64,000 bases of DNA from Pseudomonas sp. S04 (GCF_009834545.1 NZ_CP019427.1:1075001-1139000), one strand, 5' to 3'. Counted from the stretch's first letter, positions 20,750 to 31,193 are shown. Notes: a model not told the origin generated them from the sequence alone. Made by a program: numbers and translations.

Positions 20750-22042
20750 ATGTCCAGCCAACCGGCCAACACCCGCGATACCGTCTCCCCCAAACGCTCG
20801 GCAGAGCTTGAAGAGCTGCTGATCGATGCCGAGGCCGATGATGAGCAAGTCCAGCAGAGCCAGCCGCTGTTGCTTCGTCCCTGGCTGTTGTTGCTGGGGC
20901 TGATCCTGGTGGCGTTGAACCTGCGTCCGGCGCTGTCGAGCATGGCGCCGCTGCTCAGCGACGTGTCGAAGAGTCTTGGCTTGTCGGCGGCCCAGGCGGG
21001 GTTGCTGACTACCTTGCCCGTGTTGTGCCTGGGGCTGTTCGCGCCCTTGGCGCCGATCCTGGCACGGCGTTTTGGTGCCGAGCGCGTGGTGCTGGGGATT
21101 CTCCTGACCCTGGCGGGCGGGATCATCCTGCGCAGTTCTTTCGGCGAGATCGGCCTGTTTGCCGGGAGCATCCTGGCCGGCGCCAGCATTGGGGTGATCG
21201 GCGTATTGCTGCCGGGGATCGTCAAGCGTGATTTTGCCAAGCACGCCGGCACCATGACGGGCGTCTACACCATGGCCTTGTGCCTGGGCGCCGCCATGGC
21301 CGCCGGCGCGTCAGTGCCTTTGAGCGAGCATTTTGGGCAGAACTGGACCGTGGGCCTGGGGTTCTGGGTGATTCCGGCACTGCTTGCTGCGGTTTTCTGG
21401 CTGCCGCAGGTGGGGCAAAAACACGGCGCCCACAATGTCGCGTATCGGGTACGCGGGCTGCTGCGTGACCCGCTGGCCTGGCAAGTGACCTTTTACATGG
21501 GCCTGCAGTCGTCGCTGGCCTATATCGTCTTTGGCTGGTTGCCGTCGATCCTGATCGGCCGTGGCCTGACGCCGACCCAGGCCGGGTTGGTGCTGTCGGG
21601 TTCGGTAATTGTGCAATTGGCCAGTTCCCTGGCCGCCCCCTGGCTGGCTACGCGGGGCAAGGACCAGCGCCTGGCGATCGTGGTGGTGATGCTGATGACC
21701 CTGGGCGGGCTGTTCGGTTGCCTGTACGCGCCGATTGACGGCTTGTGGGGCTGGGCGATCCTGCTGGGCCTGGGGCAGGGCGCAACCTTCGCCCTGGCGC
21801 TGACCCTGATTGTATTGCGCTCGCGTGATGCCCATGTGGCAGCCAACCTGTCGAGCATGGCCCAGGGGTTCGGCTACACCCTGGCGTCCATGGGCCCGTT
21901 TGCGGTGGGCCTGGTGCACGACTGGACCGGAGGCTGGACCGCGTTGGGCTGGATTTTCGGGGTGATTGGCCTGGGCGCGATCATCGCGGGGCTGGGGGCC
22001 GGGCGCGCCCGGTACGTGCAGGTCGAAAGCGAACGGGTGTGA
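20750..22042 (+). CDS. Major facilitator transporter, CynX/NimT family
   Basis: A 430-residue, 12-helix inner-membrane transporter. The first about 50 residues are polar and cytoplasmic, followed by LLLLGLILVALNLRPALSSMAPLL. NLRPA and the later LPGIVKRDF are hallmarks of the CynX subfamily (cyanate, 2-nitroimidazole and similar exporters). The ATG at 20750 is preferred because GAGA lies upstream; an ATG at 20726 would overlap the end of the preceding regulator gene by 11 bp and also fits. Substrate cannot be told from sequence. Confidence 0.85.
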   Translation: MSSQPANTRDTVSPKRSAELEELLIDAEADDEQVQQSQPLLLRPWLLLLGLILVALNLRPALSSMAPLLSDVSKSLGLSAAQAGLLTTLPVLCLGLFAPLAPILARRFGAERVVLGILLTLAGGIILRSSFGEIGLFAGSILAGASIGVIGVLLPGIVKRDFAKHAGTMTGVYTMALCLGAAMAAGASVPLSEHFGQNWTVGLGFWVIPALLAAVFWLPQVGQKHGAHNVAYRVRGLLRDPLAWQVTFYMGLQSSLAYIVFGWLPSILIGRGLTPTQAGLVLSGSVIVQLASSLAAPWLATRGKDQRLAIVVVMLMTLGGLFGCLYAPIDGLWGWAILLGLGQGATFALALTLIVLRSRDAHVAANLSSMAQGFGYTLASMGPFAVGLVHDWTGGWTALGWIFGVIGLGAIIAGLGAGRARYVQVESERV

Positions 22043-22155
22043 CGGCGTCGCACTGGCGGTATTTGTGCTGCGAATGGCGGTAGTGTTGCCAAGGTTTGCA
22101 GACTATCGTGCAGGTATCTTTCGCAGCCATTTTTGACCATGCAGGGAGCCTGCCC

Positions 22156-22626
22156 ATGAGTGACGCCAATCGCGCCGTGATCACTGAGTTCTATCGAGCC
22201 TTTCAGCGCCTGGATGCCGAAGCCATGAGCGCCTGCTACAGCGAGGATGTGCTGTTCAGTGATCCGGCTTTTGGCGAGCTGCGCGGGCGCGATGCCGCTG
22301 ACATGTGGCGGATGCTCACCACCCGGGCCAAGGACTTTTCCCTGACCTTCGACAACGTGCAAGCCGATGAGCGCAGCGGCAGTGCGCACTGGGTTGCCCG
22401 CTACCTGTTCAGCCAGACCGGCAACACCGTGGTCAACGACATCCAGGCACGCTTCGTCCTGCGTGACGGCAAGATCTGCGAGCACCACGACACCTTTGAT
22501 CTGTGGCGCTGGTCGCGCCAGGCCCTCGGTGTCAAAGGCCTGCTCCTGGGCTGGACGCCGCTGGTGGGCAACGCCGTGCGCAAACAGGCGCTCAAAGGCT
22601 TGAGGGCGTTCCAGGCCAGTCGCTGA
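22156..22626 (+). CDS. SnoaL/NTF2-like family protein
   Basis: A 156-residue protein with the cone-shaped NTF2/SnoaL fold pattern: [36 protein letters not shown], then HWVARYLF and [24 protein letters not shown]. The N-terminal helix-loop and the DP-FGELRG turn are typical of nuclear-transport-factor-2-like enzymes of unknown role. The start ATG at 22156 follows AGGGAGCCTGCCC. The extra C-terminal stretch ([21 protein letters not shown]) is common in pseudomonad homologues. Catalytic activity is not predictable. Confidence 0.78.
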   Translation: MSDANRAVITEFYRAFQRLDAEAMSACYSEDVLFSDPAFGELRGRDAADMWRMLTTRAKDFSLTFDNVQADERSGSAHWVARYLFSQTGNTVVNDIQARFVLRDGKICEHHDTFDLWRWSRQALGVKGLLLGWTPLVGNAVRKQALKGLRAFQASR

Positions 22627-22666
22627 TAAGATCTGCAGCTGTTTTCCTTCAAGCCCTGAACGTCAC

Positions 22667-22978
22667 GTGAACAGCCCCAGCCAATCCTCCGTCATACCCG
22701 TCGAGCCCGTGGTGCCTGCCAGCAAGCCCTGGTTCGTCTACCTCGTTCGTGCGGCCAATGGCGCGTTGTATTGCGGCATCAGCGACGACCCGCAAAAGCG
22801 TTTCGCCAAGCACCAGAGCGGCAAGGGCGCGCGGTTTTTTCTCTCGAGCCCGGCGATGGCGCTGGTCTATACCGAGGCCTGCCTCGACAAGAGCGAAGCG
22901 TTGCGCCAGGAACGCCTGATCAAGAAGCTGCGCAAGAGCGCCAAGGAATGCCTGGTGGCGACTTATCACCCTGAGTGA
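22667..22978 (+). CDS. GIY-YIG nuclease superfamily protein (UPF0213/YhbQ-like)
   Basis: A 103-residue protein. The single GIY-YIG domain shows FVYLVR (GIY position), ALYCGISDD (YIG position), the conserved Arg in PQKRFAKH and Glu in [13 protein letters not shown]. coli YhbQ of this type cleaves DNA in vitro, and a role in DNA repair has been suggested. It starts at GTG 22667 with no clear ribosome-binding site. It stands between the NTF2-like gene and a GST gene, all on the plus strand. Confidence 0.88.
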   Translation: MNSPSQSSVIPVEPVVPASKPWFVYLVRAANGALYCGISDDPQKRFAKHQSGKGARFFLSSPAMALVYTEACLDKSEALRQERLIKKLRKSAKECLVATYHPE

Positions 22979-23061
22979 TCAGTTGTCATCAGGCAGATGG
23001 GTAGGCTGCTATTCGATTGCGCGCTAAGCTGCTGGCTTCTTACATCAGCGGCGGATTGTGT

Positions 23062-23994
23062 ATGTCAGAGTTGATTCTTCACCATTACCCGACTTCTCCT
23101 TTCGCAGAAAAGGCGCGGCTGTTGCTGGGCTTCAAAGGGTTGTCCTGGCGCTCGGTGAACATCTCGCCGATGATGCCCAAGCCCGACCTCACGGCCTTGA
23201 CTGGTGGCTACCGTCGTACGCCGGTGCTGCAGATCGGTGCCGATATCTATTGCGACACCGCGCTGATTGCCCGCCGACTGGAGCAGCAAAAAGCCCTGCC
23301 GGCGTTCTTCCCCGAAGGGCAGGAAATGGTCAGCGCCACGGTCGCCGCCTGGGCCGACTCGGTGGTGTTCCAGCATGCGGTCAGTCTGGTGTTCCAGCCC
23401 GAATCGATAGCGGTACGTTTTGCCAGGTTATCACCGGAGGCGGTGAAGGCCTTTGTCGCCGACCGCGCCGGACTGTTCAGTGGTGGTAGCGCCACCCGAC
23501 TGTCGGCGGACCAGGCCCGTCATCAATGGCCGACGATCATGGCGCGCCTTGAGCAGCAACTGCAGCGTGATGGCGACTACCTGTTCGGCGAGCCTTCGAT
23601 TGCCGACTTCGCCTTGGCCCATCCGCTGTGGTTCTTGAAGGGCACGCCCGTCACTGCGCCCCTGGTGGATGCCTATCCGACAGTCTCGGCCTGGCTGACC
23701 CGGGTACTGGGTTTCGGTCATGGTGCATTCAGTGAGATGAGCGCAGAAGAAGCCTTGCAGGTGGCGCGGGACTCAACCCCGGCGGCCCTGCCGGATGAAC
23801 CGTTCAACGAACCGAATGGTTTTACCGCAGGCCAGCAGGTGGTGATCGCGGCAACCGATTACGGGGTTGATCCGGTGGCCGGCGAGTTGCTGTTTGCCGG
23901 CAGTGAAGAGCTGATCCTGCGCCGCGAAGACCCGCGTGGTGGGGTGGTGCATGTGCACTTTCCGCGGTTTGGTTTTCGTATCGAGGCTTGCTAG
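23062..23994 (+). CDS. Glutathione S-transferase family protein
   Basis: A 310-residue protein with an N-terminal thioredoxin-like GST domain (1-80: LILHHYPTSPFAEKARLLLG, later RTPVLQIG with the cis-Pro, and DTALIARRL for glutathione binding). It also has a C-terminal helical GST domain (about 100-220, GEPSIADFALAHPLWFL). An extra roughly 80-residue tail follows that is not part of the usual 200-220-residue GST. The position of the catalytic residue suggests the Ser/Cys type (TSPF). Start ATG at 23062; the longer frame from 23017 is unsupported. Substrate unknown. Confidence 0.85.
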   Translation: MSELILHHYPTSPFAEKARLLLGFKGLSWRSVNISPMMPKPDLTALTGGYRRTPVLQIGADIYCDTALIARRLEQQKALPAFFPEGQEMVSATVAAWADSVVFQHAVSLVFQPESIAVRFARLSPEAVKAFVADRAGLFSGGSATRLSADQARHQWPTIMARLEQQLQRDGDYLFGEPSIADFALAHPLWFLKGTPVTAPLVDAYPTVSAWLTRVLGFGHGAFSEMSAEEALQVARDSTPAALPDEPFNEPNGFTAGQQVVIAATDYGVDPVAGELLFAGSEELILRREDPRGGVVHVHFPRFGFRIEAC

Positions 23995-24002
23995 CAGCGG
24001 TC

Positions 24003-24038
24003 AAGATCGCAGCCTGAGGTGAGCTGCTGCGATCTTTT
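24003..24038. terminator. Hairpin between convergent GST and glutaredoxin genes
   Basis: AAGATCGCAGC and GCTGCGATCTT form an 11-bp stem with a short T-run, directly after the GST stop and before the end of the opposing gene. It may serve both strands. Confidence 0.7.
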
Positions 24039-24046
24039 GACCTGGT

Positions 24047-24397
24047 CTATTTCAAGGCAGCCAGAATCGCCTCGGGCTCATAGCCGCGAATCAGCGTGCC
24101 GTTCACGTCCAGCACCGGGATGCCACGACCGCCCAGGGCCTCATAGACCTTGCGCGCCTCGGCATCCTTCTCGATGTCGTATTCCTTGAACGGTATGCCC
24201 TTCTGATCAAGGAAGCGCCGGGTCAGTTTGCAGTAGCCGCACCAGTCGGTGGCGTAGAGCACCACCCGGGCGTTGGCCCGGACCTGTTCGGCGACCACCT
24301 GCGAAGGATTGAACAGCCGTTCGATCTTGCCCCAGTTCTGATAGACCACCAGCACCAGCACAATCAGCAGGACCTTCCTCAGTGCGCCTGCGAGCAT
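24047..24397 (-). CDS. Membrane-anchored glutaredoxin-like protein
   Basis: A 116-residue protein with an N-terminal membrane helix (about 7-19, VLLIVLVLVVYQ) and a glutaredoxin domain. The active-site motif is CGYC (Cys53, Cys56) in ATDWCGYCKLTRRFL, followed by IPVLDVNG with the cis-Pro and RGYEPEAI. It is a candidate thiol-disulfide oxidoreductase tethered to the inner membrane; which side the domain faces is not clear from the sequence. It directly abuts ndpA: the ndpA stop and this start share position 24397. Confidence 0.85.
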   Translation of the reverse strand: MLAGALRKVLLIVLVLVVYQNWGKIERLFNPSQVVAEQVRANARVVLYATDWCGYCKLTRRFLDQKGIPFKEYDIEKDAEARKVYEALGGRGIPVLDVNGTLIRGYEPEAILAALK

Positions 24398-25401
24398 CAG
24401 TTGCGACGCTTGAGCTGGTCGGTGAGGGAGGTCGGCAGGCCCTTGATGACCAGGGTGCCGGCTTCTTCGTCGTACTCGATCTTCGAGCCCAGCAGGTGCG
24501 CTTCGAAGCTGATGGACAGGCCCTCGGCGCGGCCGGTGAAACGGCGGAACTGGTTGAGGGTGCGTTTGTCGGCGGGGATTTCCGGCGACAGGCCATAGTC
24601 CTTGTTGCGGATATGATCGTAGAAGGCTTTTGGGCGTTCTTCGTCGATCAGTTCCGACAGCTCCTCCAGGCCCATGGGTTCACCCAGCTTGGCCTGGCTG
24701 CTGGCGTAGTCGACCAGGGTCTTGGTCTTCTCGCGGGCGGAGTCTTCCGGCAGGTCTTCGCTTTCGACGAAGTCGCTGAAGGCCTTGAGCAGGGTGCGGG
24801 TTTCACCCGGGCCGTCGACACCTTCCTGGCAGCCGATGAAGTCGCGGAAGTACTCCGAGACCTTTTTCCCGTTCTTGCCTTTGATGAACGAAATGTACTG
24901 CTTGGACTGCTTGTTGTTCTGCCACTCGGAGATGTTGATCCGTGCGGCCAGGTGCAACTGGCCCAGGTCCAGGTGCCGGGACGGGGTCACGTCGAGCTGG
25001 TCGGTCACGGCCACGCCTTCACTGTGGTGCAGCAGGGCAATGGCCAGGTAGTCGGTCATGCCTTGCTGGTAGTGGGCGAACAGGACGTGACCGCCGGTCG
25101 ACAGGTTGGACTCCTCCATCAACTTTTGCAGGTGCTCCACGGCAATTCGGCTGAACGCGGTGAAGTCCTTGCCGCCGTCGAGGTACTCCTTCAGCCAGCC
25201 GCTGAACGGATGTGCACCGGACTCGGCGTGGAACAAACCCCAGGCTTTGCCTTGCTTGGCGTTGTAGCTTTCGTTGAGGTCGGCGAGCATGTTCTCGATG
25301 GCGGCGGATTCGGCCAGTTCCGAGTCGCGGGCGTGCAGGACTGCGGGTGTGCCGTCGGGTTTTTTGTCGATCAGGTGGACGATGCAATGACGGATCGGCA
25401 T
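24397..25401 (-). CDS. ndpA: Nucleoid-associated protein NdpA (YejK)
   Basis: A 334-residue member of the NdpA/YejK family (Pfam NA37), abundant nucleoid-bound proteins of unknown detailed role. It begins [17 protein letters not shown], the expected N-terminus, and contains [41 protein letters not shown] and a C-terminal [16 protein letters not shown]. It is transcribed divergently from the HU gene, so two nucleoid proteins share a roughly 400-bp intergenic region. Confidence 0.93.
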   Translation of the reverse strand: MPIRHCIVHLIDKKPDGTPAVLHARDSELAESAAIENMLADLNESYNAKQGKAWGLFHAESGAHPFSGWLKEYLDGGKDFTAFSRIAVEHLQKLMEESNLSTGGHVLFAHYQQGMTDYLAIALLHHSEGVAVTDQLDVTPSRHLDLGQLHLAARINISEWQNNKQSKQYISFIKGKNGKKVSEYFRDFIGCQEGVDGPGETRTLLKAFSDFVESEDLPEDSAREKTKTLVDYASSQAKLGEPMGLEELSELIDEERPKAFYDHIRNKDYGLSPEIPADKRTLNQFRRFTGRAEGLSISFEAHLLGSKIEYDEEAGTLVIKGLPTSLTDQLKRRN

Positions 25402-25797
25402 GGGCTTCTCGGCTGTATGAATGGAGGAGGGCGTGCTCCCCCGAAAAAGTGCCCAGTGTACCGCACCTGTTGGTTTTGGCGGTGCTCGACGGGGTTGGGA
25501 GGCGGGTCATGCCGGGCTTATGCGTTTTTTTGCGGATTTAGAGCAATAAAGCTGACCAAATGGGTAGGTAGAGGCGGATATTTCCCCGTCTCTGTGCTAG
25601 TTTTGCCCGGTCTTACGCGAAGTCACTGCGTTAAGCGTGCATTCAGCATTTGTCAGGTCGAACCAAACCCTGATTTCGGTATCTATAACCCCGACCCGTC
25701 GGTGTTGTAGCCGAGGGTGCCAGATCCAGAAGATCGGGCTCGATGGCTGACACTGCACTCTGCAATCCATATGAATTTGATAGGGAAGGAACACTAC
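25402..25797. other. Divergent control region between ndpA and the HU gene
   Basis: About 395 bp without a gene. A clear ribosome-binding site (GGGAAGGAACACTAC before ATG) lies at the right end. A TATAAC-like -10 at about 25684 could start the HU message, but no good -35 accompanies it. The HU promoter is therefore not resolved by eye. Confidence 0.5.
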
Positions 25798-26079
25798 ATG
25801 GCTCTTACTAAAGACCAACTGATCGCCGATATCGCTGAAGCTATCGACGCGCCTAAAACCACCGCGCGTAACGCACTGGACCAACTGGGCCAAATCGTTG
25901 CTGATCAACTGGAAAACGGCGGTGAAATCACCCTGCCAGGTATCGGTAAGCTGAAAGTGACCGAGCGTCCTGCCCGTACCGGCCGCAACCCTTCGACTGG
26001 CGCTGCCATCGAAATCGCTGCCAAGAAAGTTATCAAGCTGGTTGTGGCTAAAGGCCTGACCGACGCTGTTAACAAGTAA
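25798..26079 (+). CDS. HU-family histone-like DNA-binding protein
   Basis: A 93-residue HU-type nucleoid protein: MALTKDQLIADIAEAID, GEITLPGIGKLKVTERPARTGRNPSTG (the DNA-wrapping arm with RNP) and IEIAAKKVIKLVVAKGL. It bends and compacts DNA as a dimer. The ATG at 25798 is preceded by AAGGA, and the earlier in-frame ATG at 25717 is not supported. Fluorescent pseudomonads have several HU genes (hupA, hupB, hupN); I do not assign which one this is. A strong terminator follows. Confidence 0.93.
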   Translation: MALTKDQLIADIAEAIDAPKTTARNALDQLGQIVADQLENGGEITLPGIGKLKVTERPARTGRNPSTGAAIEIAAKKVIKLVVAKGLTDAVNK

Positions 26080-26094
26080 GACGCATAAAAAAGA

Positions 26095-26129
26095 GCCGCG
26101 CCCCGGAGCAATCCGGGCGCGGCTTTTTT
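26095..26129 (+). terminator. Rho-independent terminator of the HU gene
   Basis: GCCGCGCCC/GGGCGCGGC perfect 9-bp stem followed by TTTTTT, 15 bp after the stop. The A-run before the stem (26087-26092) would make it work on the minus strand also, for rlmF. Confidence 0.93.
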
Positions 26130-26157
26130 GTGCCTGGCGTTATGTGCCAGGCGAGAC

Positions 26158-27180
26158 TCAGCTTTTGCGAACCCAGCGCTCGCGCCAGACTTGCTGCTCG
26201 GATTTGGTCTGGAAGGTCCAGGCGACAAAGCGGCTTTGCTTTTGTCCCTGGGACATCTCCACTACCTGGCTCTCCAGCACGCCGGCCTTTTTCAGCGCGG
26301 TCTGGATGACTGGCAGGTTTGACGCTTTCGAGACCAGGGTACTGAACCACAGCACCTTGTGTTGAAAGTGCGCGCTTTCGGCAATCAGTTGCGTCACGAA
26401 CCGCGCTTCACCACCTTCACACCACAACTCGGCGGACTGTCCGCCAAAGTTCAGTACCGGCAGTTTGCGTTTCGGGTCGGCACGGCCCAGGGCGCGCCAT
26501 TTACGTTCGCTGCCCTTGGTCGCCTCGTCCATGGAGGCATGGAACGGCGGGTTGCACATGGTCAGGTCAAAACGTTCGCCCGGCTCCAGCAAGCCCAGCA
26601 GGATGTGCTTGGGATTGCTTTGCTGACGCAGCTGGATGGCTTTGTTGAGGCCGTTGGATTGCACAATGGCTTTGGCGGCGGCCACGGCGGTCGGATCGAT
26701 TTCCGAGCCGAGGAAGTGCCAGCGGTAGTCGCTGTAGCCGATCAATGGATAAACGCAGTTGGCGCCCATGCCGATGTCGAGCACCTTGACCGGTGCGCCG
26801 CGAGGGATCTCACCGTCGTTGACGCTGGCCAGCAGGTCGGCAAGAAAGTGCACGTAATCGGCACGTCCCGGCACCGGTGGGCAGAGATAGTCGGCCGGGA
26901 TGTCCCAATGGGCGATGCCATAGAACGACTTGAGCAATGCCCGGTTGAACACCCGCACCGCATCCGGGCTGGCGAAGTCGATGCTCTCTTTGCCATAGGG
27001 GTTGATGATCACGAACTGCGCCAGTTCCGGCGTGGTCTTGATCAGCGCCGGGAAGTCGTAACGGCCCTGGTGGCGGTTGCGCGGGTGCAGGCTGGCCTTT
27101 TCGCGGGGCTCCACGGCTTTGGCCGGGGTCGCGGAATCAGGCTTCTTGCGCGCAGGGCGGGGTGTGCGGGGGGTGGTCAT
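26158..27180 (-). CDS. rlmF: 23S rRNA (adenine-1618-N6)-methyltransferase RlmF
   Basis: A 340-residue SAM-dependent methyltransferase modifying A1618 of 23S rRNA. The SAM-binding motif is [13 protein letters not shown] and the catalytic N6-adenine motif is CNPPFHAS. The conserved family segment [15 protein letters not shown] follows a basic, low-complexity N-terminus (PRPARKK). The start is taken at ATG 27180, as homologues begin near here; no strong ribosome-binding site is seen, so the start could differ. It converges on the HU gene. Confidence 0.92.
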   Translation of the reverse strand: MTTPRTPRPARKKPDSATPAKAVEPREKASLHPRNRHQGRYDFPALIKTTPELAQFVIINPYGKESIDFASPDAVRVFNRALLKSFYGIAHWDIPADYLCPPVPGRADYVHFLADLLASVNDGEIPRGAPVKVLDIGMGANCVYPLIGYSDYRWHFLGSEIDPTAVAAAKAIVQSNGLNKAIQLRQQSNPKHILLGLLEPGERFDLTMCNPPFHASMDEATKGSERKWRALGRADPKRKLPVLNFGGQSAELWCEGGEARFVTQLIAESAHFQHKVLWFSTLVSKASNLPVIQTALKKAGVLESQVVEMSQGQKQSRFVAWTFQTKSEQQVWRERWVRKS

Positions 27181-27270
27181 GGGCGTAGTCGATTCGGGTG
27201 TGGCTGAAAGAGACGGGCATTGTCCCACATCCAGGCGTTGTGAATGCAATTGTGAAGATCAGCACGAATC

Positions 27271-27363
27271 CCTGTGGGAGCGGGCTTGCCCGCGATGGCG
27301 ATCTGTCAGTCACATCAATGTTGAATATGAGGGCCTCATCGCGGGCAAGCCCGCTCCCACAGG
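27271..27363. repeat. Inverted REP pair (BIME) between rlmF and valS
   Basis: CCTGTGGGAGCGGGCTTGCC at the left end is matched by its exact reverse complement at the right end, about 50 bp apart. This is the typical doublet of fluorescent pseudomonads. Confidence 0.93.
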
Positions 27364-27396
27364 GTGTTGTGGTGTTTGTGGGGAAGGGGCGGGCAC

Positions 27397-27424
27397 AAAA
27401 AAGGGAGGCCGTTGCGGGCCTCCC
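27397..27424 (-). terminator. Rho-independent terminator of valS
   Basis: On the minus strand GGGAGGCC/GGCCTCCC forms an 8-bp stem with a 6-nt loop and a U6 run, about 20 bp after the valS stop. Confidence 0.92.
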
Positions 27425-27444
27425 TGTTTTATAGCGGTATGCCG

Positions 27445-30291
27445 TTACAGGCTGGCAATCCGCGCGTGTTGCTCGGCCAGTTTGCCCAGAGCCTGTTCGG
27501 CTTCGGCCAGTTTGGCGCGTTCTTTCTCGATGACTTCGGCCGGGGCCTTGTCGACGAAACCGGCGTTGGACAGCTTGCCGCCGACACGCTGCACTTCACC
27601 TTGCAGGCGCTGGATTTCCTTGTCCAGACGGGCGAGTTCCGCACCCTTGTCGATCAGGCCGGCCATCGGCACCAGCACTTCCATCTCGCCAACCAGCGCG
27701 GTGGCCGACAATGGCGCTTCTTCGCCGGCTGCCAGCACAGTGATGGATTCCAGCTTGGCCAGCTTTTTCAGCAGGACTTCGTTCTCGCTGAGGCGACGCT
27801 GGTCTTCGGCGCTGACGTTCTTCAGGAAGATCGGCAGGGGTTTGCCCGGGCCGATGTTCATCTCGCCGCGAATGTTGCGCGTGCCCAGCATCAGGCCCTT
27901 GAGCCATTCGATGTCGTCTTCGGCCGCCTGGTCGATGCGTGCTTCATTGGCCACTGGCCAAGGTTGCAGCATGATGGTCTTGCCGTCGATGCCGGCCAGC
28001 GGCGCGATGCGCTGCCAGATTTCTTCGGTGATGAACGGCATGAACGGGTGCGCCAGGCGCAGCGCCACTTCCAGCACGCGCACCAGGGTGCGACGGGTGC
28101 CGCGCTGGCGTTCGATCGGGCCGTTTTCGTCCCACAGCACTGGCTTGGACAGTTCCAGGTACCAGTCGCAATACTGGTTCCAGATGAACTCGTACAGGGC
28201 CTGTGCAGCCAGGTCGAAGCGGAACTGCTCGAGTTGGCGGGTTACTTCTGCTTCGGTGCGTTGCAACTGGGAGATGATCCAGCGATCGGCCAGCGACAGC
28301 TCGTAGGCTTCGCCGTTCTGGCCGCAGTCCTCGCCCTTGTCCAGCACGTAGCGCGCAGCGTTCCAGATCTTGTTGCAGAAGTTGCGATAGCCTTCGACGC
28401 GGCCCATATCGAACTTGATGTCGCGACCGGTGGACGCCAGCGAGCAGAAGGTGAAGCGCAGGGCGTCGGTGCCGTAGCTGGCGATGCCGTCGGCGAACTC
28501 GTCGCGGGTCTGCTTCTCGATCTTTTTCGCCAGTTTTGGCTGCATCAGGCCGCTGGTGCGTTTTTGCACCAGGGTTTCCAGGTCGATGCCGTCGATGATG
28601 TCCAGCGGATCAAGGACGTTGCCCTTGGACTTGGACATCTTCTGGCCCTGGCCGTCGCGCACCAGGCCATGTACGTACACGGTCTTGAACGGCACCTGCG
28701 GCGTGCCATCCTCGTTCTTCACCAAGTGCATGGTGAGCATGATCATCCGGGCAACCCAGAAGAAAATGATGTCGAAGCCAGTCACCAGTACGTCGGTGGA
28801 GTGGAACTTCTTGAGGAACTCGGTCTGTTGCGGCCAGCCGAGGGTGGAGAAGGTCCACAGGCCCGAGCTGAACCAGGTGTCGAGGACGTCGTTGTCCTGC
28901 TGCAGGGCAACATCTGGCCCCAGGTTGTGCTTGGCGCGCACTTCGGCTTCGTCGCGACCGACGTAGACCTTGCCCGACTCGTCGTACCAGGCCGGAATCC
29001 GGTGGCCCCACCACAGCTGACGGCTGATGCACCAGTCCTGGATGTCGCGCATCCACGAGAAGTACATGTTTTCGTACTGTTTCGGTACGAACTGGATGCG
29101 GCCGTCTTCCACGGCGGCAATCGCAGGCTCGGCCAGTGGCTTGGTGGAAACGTACCACTGGTCGGTCAGCCACGGTTCGATGATGGTGCCGGAGCGGTCG
29201 CCCTTGGGCACTTTCAGGGCGTGATCGTCAACGCTGACCAGCAGGCCGGCGGCGTCGAACGCAGCGACGATCTGCTTGCGCGCTTCAAAACGGTCGAGGC
29301 CGGCGTATTCGGCCGGGATCTTGCCGTCGATGCTGTCGTTGAGCGTACCGTCGAGGTTGAACACCTGGCAGGCAGGCAGCACCGCGGCGTTCTTGTCGAA
29401 GATGTTGAGCAGCGGCAGGTTGTGGCGCTTGCCGACTTCGTAGTCGTTGAAATCGTGGGCCGGGGTGATTTTCACGCAGCCGGTGCCGAACTCAGGATCA
29501 CAGTAATCGTCAGCAATGATCGGGATGCGGCGGCCAACCAGCGGCAGCTCGACGAATTGGCCGATCAGGGCCTTGTAGCGTTCATCGTTCGGGTTCACGG
29601 CCACGGCGGAGTCGCCGAGCATGGTTTCCGGGCGAGTGGTCGCGACGATCAGGTAATCGTTGCCTTCAGCGGTCTTGGCGCCGTTGGCCAGCGGGTACTT
29701 GAGGTTCCACAGGAAACCTTTCTCGTCGTGGTTTTCCACTTCGAGGTCGGAAATCGCCGTGTGCAGCTTGGTGTCCCAGTTGACCAGGCGCTTGCCGCGG
29801 TAGATCAGGCCGTCTTCGTGCAGGCGCACGAACGCTTCCTTGACCGCTTCCGAGAGACCGTCGTCCATGGTGAAGCGCTCGCGGCTCCAATCCACCGACG
29901 AGCCGAGGCGACGGATCTGCCGGCTGATATTGCCGCCGGACTCATCTTTCCATTCCCAGATTTTTTCCAGGAATTTCTCACGGCCCAGGTCGTGGCGGCT
30001 CTGGCCCTTGGCTTCGAGCTGACGCTCCACCAGCATCTGGGTGGCGATACCGGCGTGGTCGGTACCCGGTTGCCACAGGGTGTTGCGACCCTGCATGCGG
30101 CGGAAACGGATCAGGGCGTCCATGATCGCGTTATTGAAACCGTGACCCATGTGCAGGCTGCCGGTGACGTTCGGCGGCGGGATCATGATGGTGTAGGAAT
30201 CGCCCGCGCCTTGCGGGGCGAAGTAGTTCTCGGACTCCCAGGTGTTGTACCAGGAAGTTTCAATTGCGTGCGGCTGGTAGGTCTTATCCAT
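27445..30291 (-). CDS. valS: Valyl-tRNA synthetase
   Basis: This class I aminoacyl-tRNA synthetase charges tRNA-Val. It has 948 residues, normal for bacterial ValS. The HIGH-type motif is in [11 protein letters not shown] (about 41-51) and the KMSKS motif in [10 protein letters not shown]. The editing domain lies between them ([15 protein letters not shown]), and the C-terminal coiled coil ([19 protein letters not shown]) contacts t[14 protein letters not shown] is the standard start. As I recall, holC and a small hypothetical gene follow valS's neighbourhood in other pseudomonads, but a small secreted protein gene intervenes here. Confidence 0.98.
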   Translation of the reverse strand: MDKTYQPHAIETSWYNTWESENYFAPQGAGDSYTIMIPPPNVTGSLHMGHGFNNAIMDALIRFRRMQGRNTLWQPGTDHAGIATQMLVERQLEAKGQSRHDLGREKFLEKIWEWKDESGGNISRQIRRLGSSVDWSRERFTMDDGLSEAVKEAFVRLHEDGLIYRGKRLVNWDTKLHTAISDLEVENHDEKGFLWNLKYPLANGAKTAEGNDYLIVATTRPETMLGDSAVAVNPNDERYKALIGQFVELPLVGRRIPIIADDYCDPEFGTGCVKITPAHDFNDYEVGKRHNLPLLNIFDKNAAVLPACQVFNLDGTLNDSIDGKIPAEYAGLDRFEARKQIVAAFDAAGLLVSVDDHALKVPKGDRSGTIIEPWLTDQWYVSTKPLAEPAIAAVEDGRIQFVPKQYENMYFSWMRDIQDWCISRQLWWGHRIPAWYDESGKVYVGRDEAEVRAKHNLGPDVALQQDNDVLDTWFSSGLWTFSTLGWPQQTEFLKKFHSTDVLVTGFDIIFFWVARMIMLTMHLVKNEDGTPQVPFKTVYVHGLVRDGQGQKMSKSKGNVLDPLDIIDGIDLETLVQKRTSGLMQPKLAKKIEKQTRDEFADGIASYGTDALRFTFCSLASTGRDIKFDMGRVEGYRNFCNKIWNAARYVLDKGEDCGQNGEAYELSLADRWIISQLQRTEAEVTRQLEQFRFDLAAQALYEFIWNQYCDWYLELSKPVLWDENGPIERQRGTRRTLVRVLEVALRLAHPFMPFITEEIWQRIAPLAGIDGKTIMLQPWPVANEARIDQAAEDDIEWLKGLMLGTRNIRGEMNIGPGKPLPIFLKNVSAEDQRRLSENEVLLKKLAKLESITVLAAGEEAPLSATALVGEMEVLVPMAGLIDKGAELARLDKEIQRLQGEVQRVGGKLSNAGFVDKAPAEVIEKERAKLAEAEQALGKLAEQHARIASL

Positions 30292-30648
30292 GCGCGGCGG
30301 GACCCTATTGGCATTTATTCAGGAAAAGCCGGCAAGTATAGCGGGGATGTCGCCTGGGGCGTAGAGCGAGCTGATGGCAGGAGGGAGAAATCTGCTGTTT
30401 TTTCCAGGAGCGGCGGTCGCGGTGCTCCAGGCTCGTGTGGGAATTGCATTGGGCTGATGGGGGGAGGGGCAGGTGGGGAGCTAATTAGCGCGATAGTTTC
30501 CTTGGCATATAAGGAATTTGCCTACAAGTTTGCTTGTTTGAGTAAGTGCTGTGTGTGCGTAGTATTCAAGGAGGTGTGTGCAAGTTGAATGTGCTGCACA
30601 GTGTCTGTAGGGAAATATAGTGTTATTAAATAATGGCATGGAGCATTT
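30292..30648. other. Intergenic region upstream of valS and of the small secreted protein gene
   Basis: About 360 bp between divergent genes. The half near valS is GC-rich; from about 30480 to 30660 the sequence becomes visibly AT-rich (AAATATAGTGTTATTAAATAATGG), unlike the surroundings. A GGAG ribosome-binding site sits 6 nt before the ATG at 30649. No promoter could be fixed with confidence. Confidence 0.5.
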
Positions 30649-31089
30649 ATGTATATCAAACAAATTGCGTTGTTGATTCCTTTCCTGATGTCGGCGAATG
30701 CCTGGGCAGGAACCGTGGAGTATTGCCCGAAAGTTGCGGATATCAAGGAAGTCGGTACCACCGGCAGTTATGTCGCAGCTACCGTCAGCGGCCAGGGTGA
30801 GTGGAATGGCACTTCGCAGGTTGGGCGCGGCCCGGTAGGTGGGTTCGATGAGGCAATATTCAAGGCCCATGGCGATGCAGTCGAAGGTGTGGTGATCGGT
30901 GAAATCCTGCACTGCGGGTACAGTCTGCGTGACGGTGGTAAGTTGGACATGCGCTTCAAGCGCGAAGGCACTGTTGTCAGTATTCAGGCGGGGGGAGCCT
31001 GGGAACCGTGGTATAGCCAGTATTATTGCGAAGATAAAGCCGAGGGTGCCTGCACCTTCAAGGAATTACCTCGTCCAGGTAAGGGCTAG
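30649..31089 (+). CDS. Small secreted protein, DUF3757-like
   Basis: A 146-residue protein with a clear signal peptide (MYIKQIALLIPFLMSANAWA, cleavage before GTVEYCP). The mature part is about 126 residues with four cysteines (EYCPK, LHCGY, YYCED, GACTF), suggesting two disulfides in the periplasm or outside the cell. Its layout resembles small pseudomonad secreted proteins annotated as DUF3757, whose function is unknown; I make that link from memory with moderate confidence. It lies in an AT-richer pocket between valS and a conserved hypothetical gene that, as I recall, are adjacent in P. aeruginosa, so it is probably an accessory insertion. Confidence 0.6.
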   Translation: MYIKQIALLIPFLMSANAWAGTVEYCPKVADIKEVGTTGSYVAATVSGQGEWNGTSQVGRGPVGGFDEAIFKAHGDAVEGVVIGEILHCGYSLRDGGKLDMRFKREGTVVSIQAGGAWEPWYSQYYCEDKAEGACTFKELPRPGKG

Positions 31090-31168
31090 TTGATGTTGTG
31101 CACTATTCAGTTAAGTATTAGTTGCTGAATGTAATGCCATTGAATAGTGGGTTGGTATTTGAAGTGTA

Positions 31169-31193
31169 AGGTCGCCAATTTCACTGGCGACCT
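31169..31193. terminator. Hairpin between convergent genes
   Basis: AGGTCGCCA/TGGCGACCT, a 9-bp stem with a 7-nt loop, between the secreted-protein gene and the opposing hypothetical gene. There is no U-run on either side, so it could be an mRNA-end stabiliser instead of a true terminator. Confidence 0.5.

Noticed and set aside
27364..30588. A 1,074-codon open frame antisense to valS
   Set aside because: Same cause: composition-driven antisense opening without motifs or ribosome-binding site; valS is certain.
30481..30912. Minus-strand open frame overlapping the small secreted protein gene
   Set aside because: No start signal and no recognisable domain; the plus-strand gene has a signal peptide and a GGAG site.
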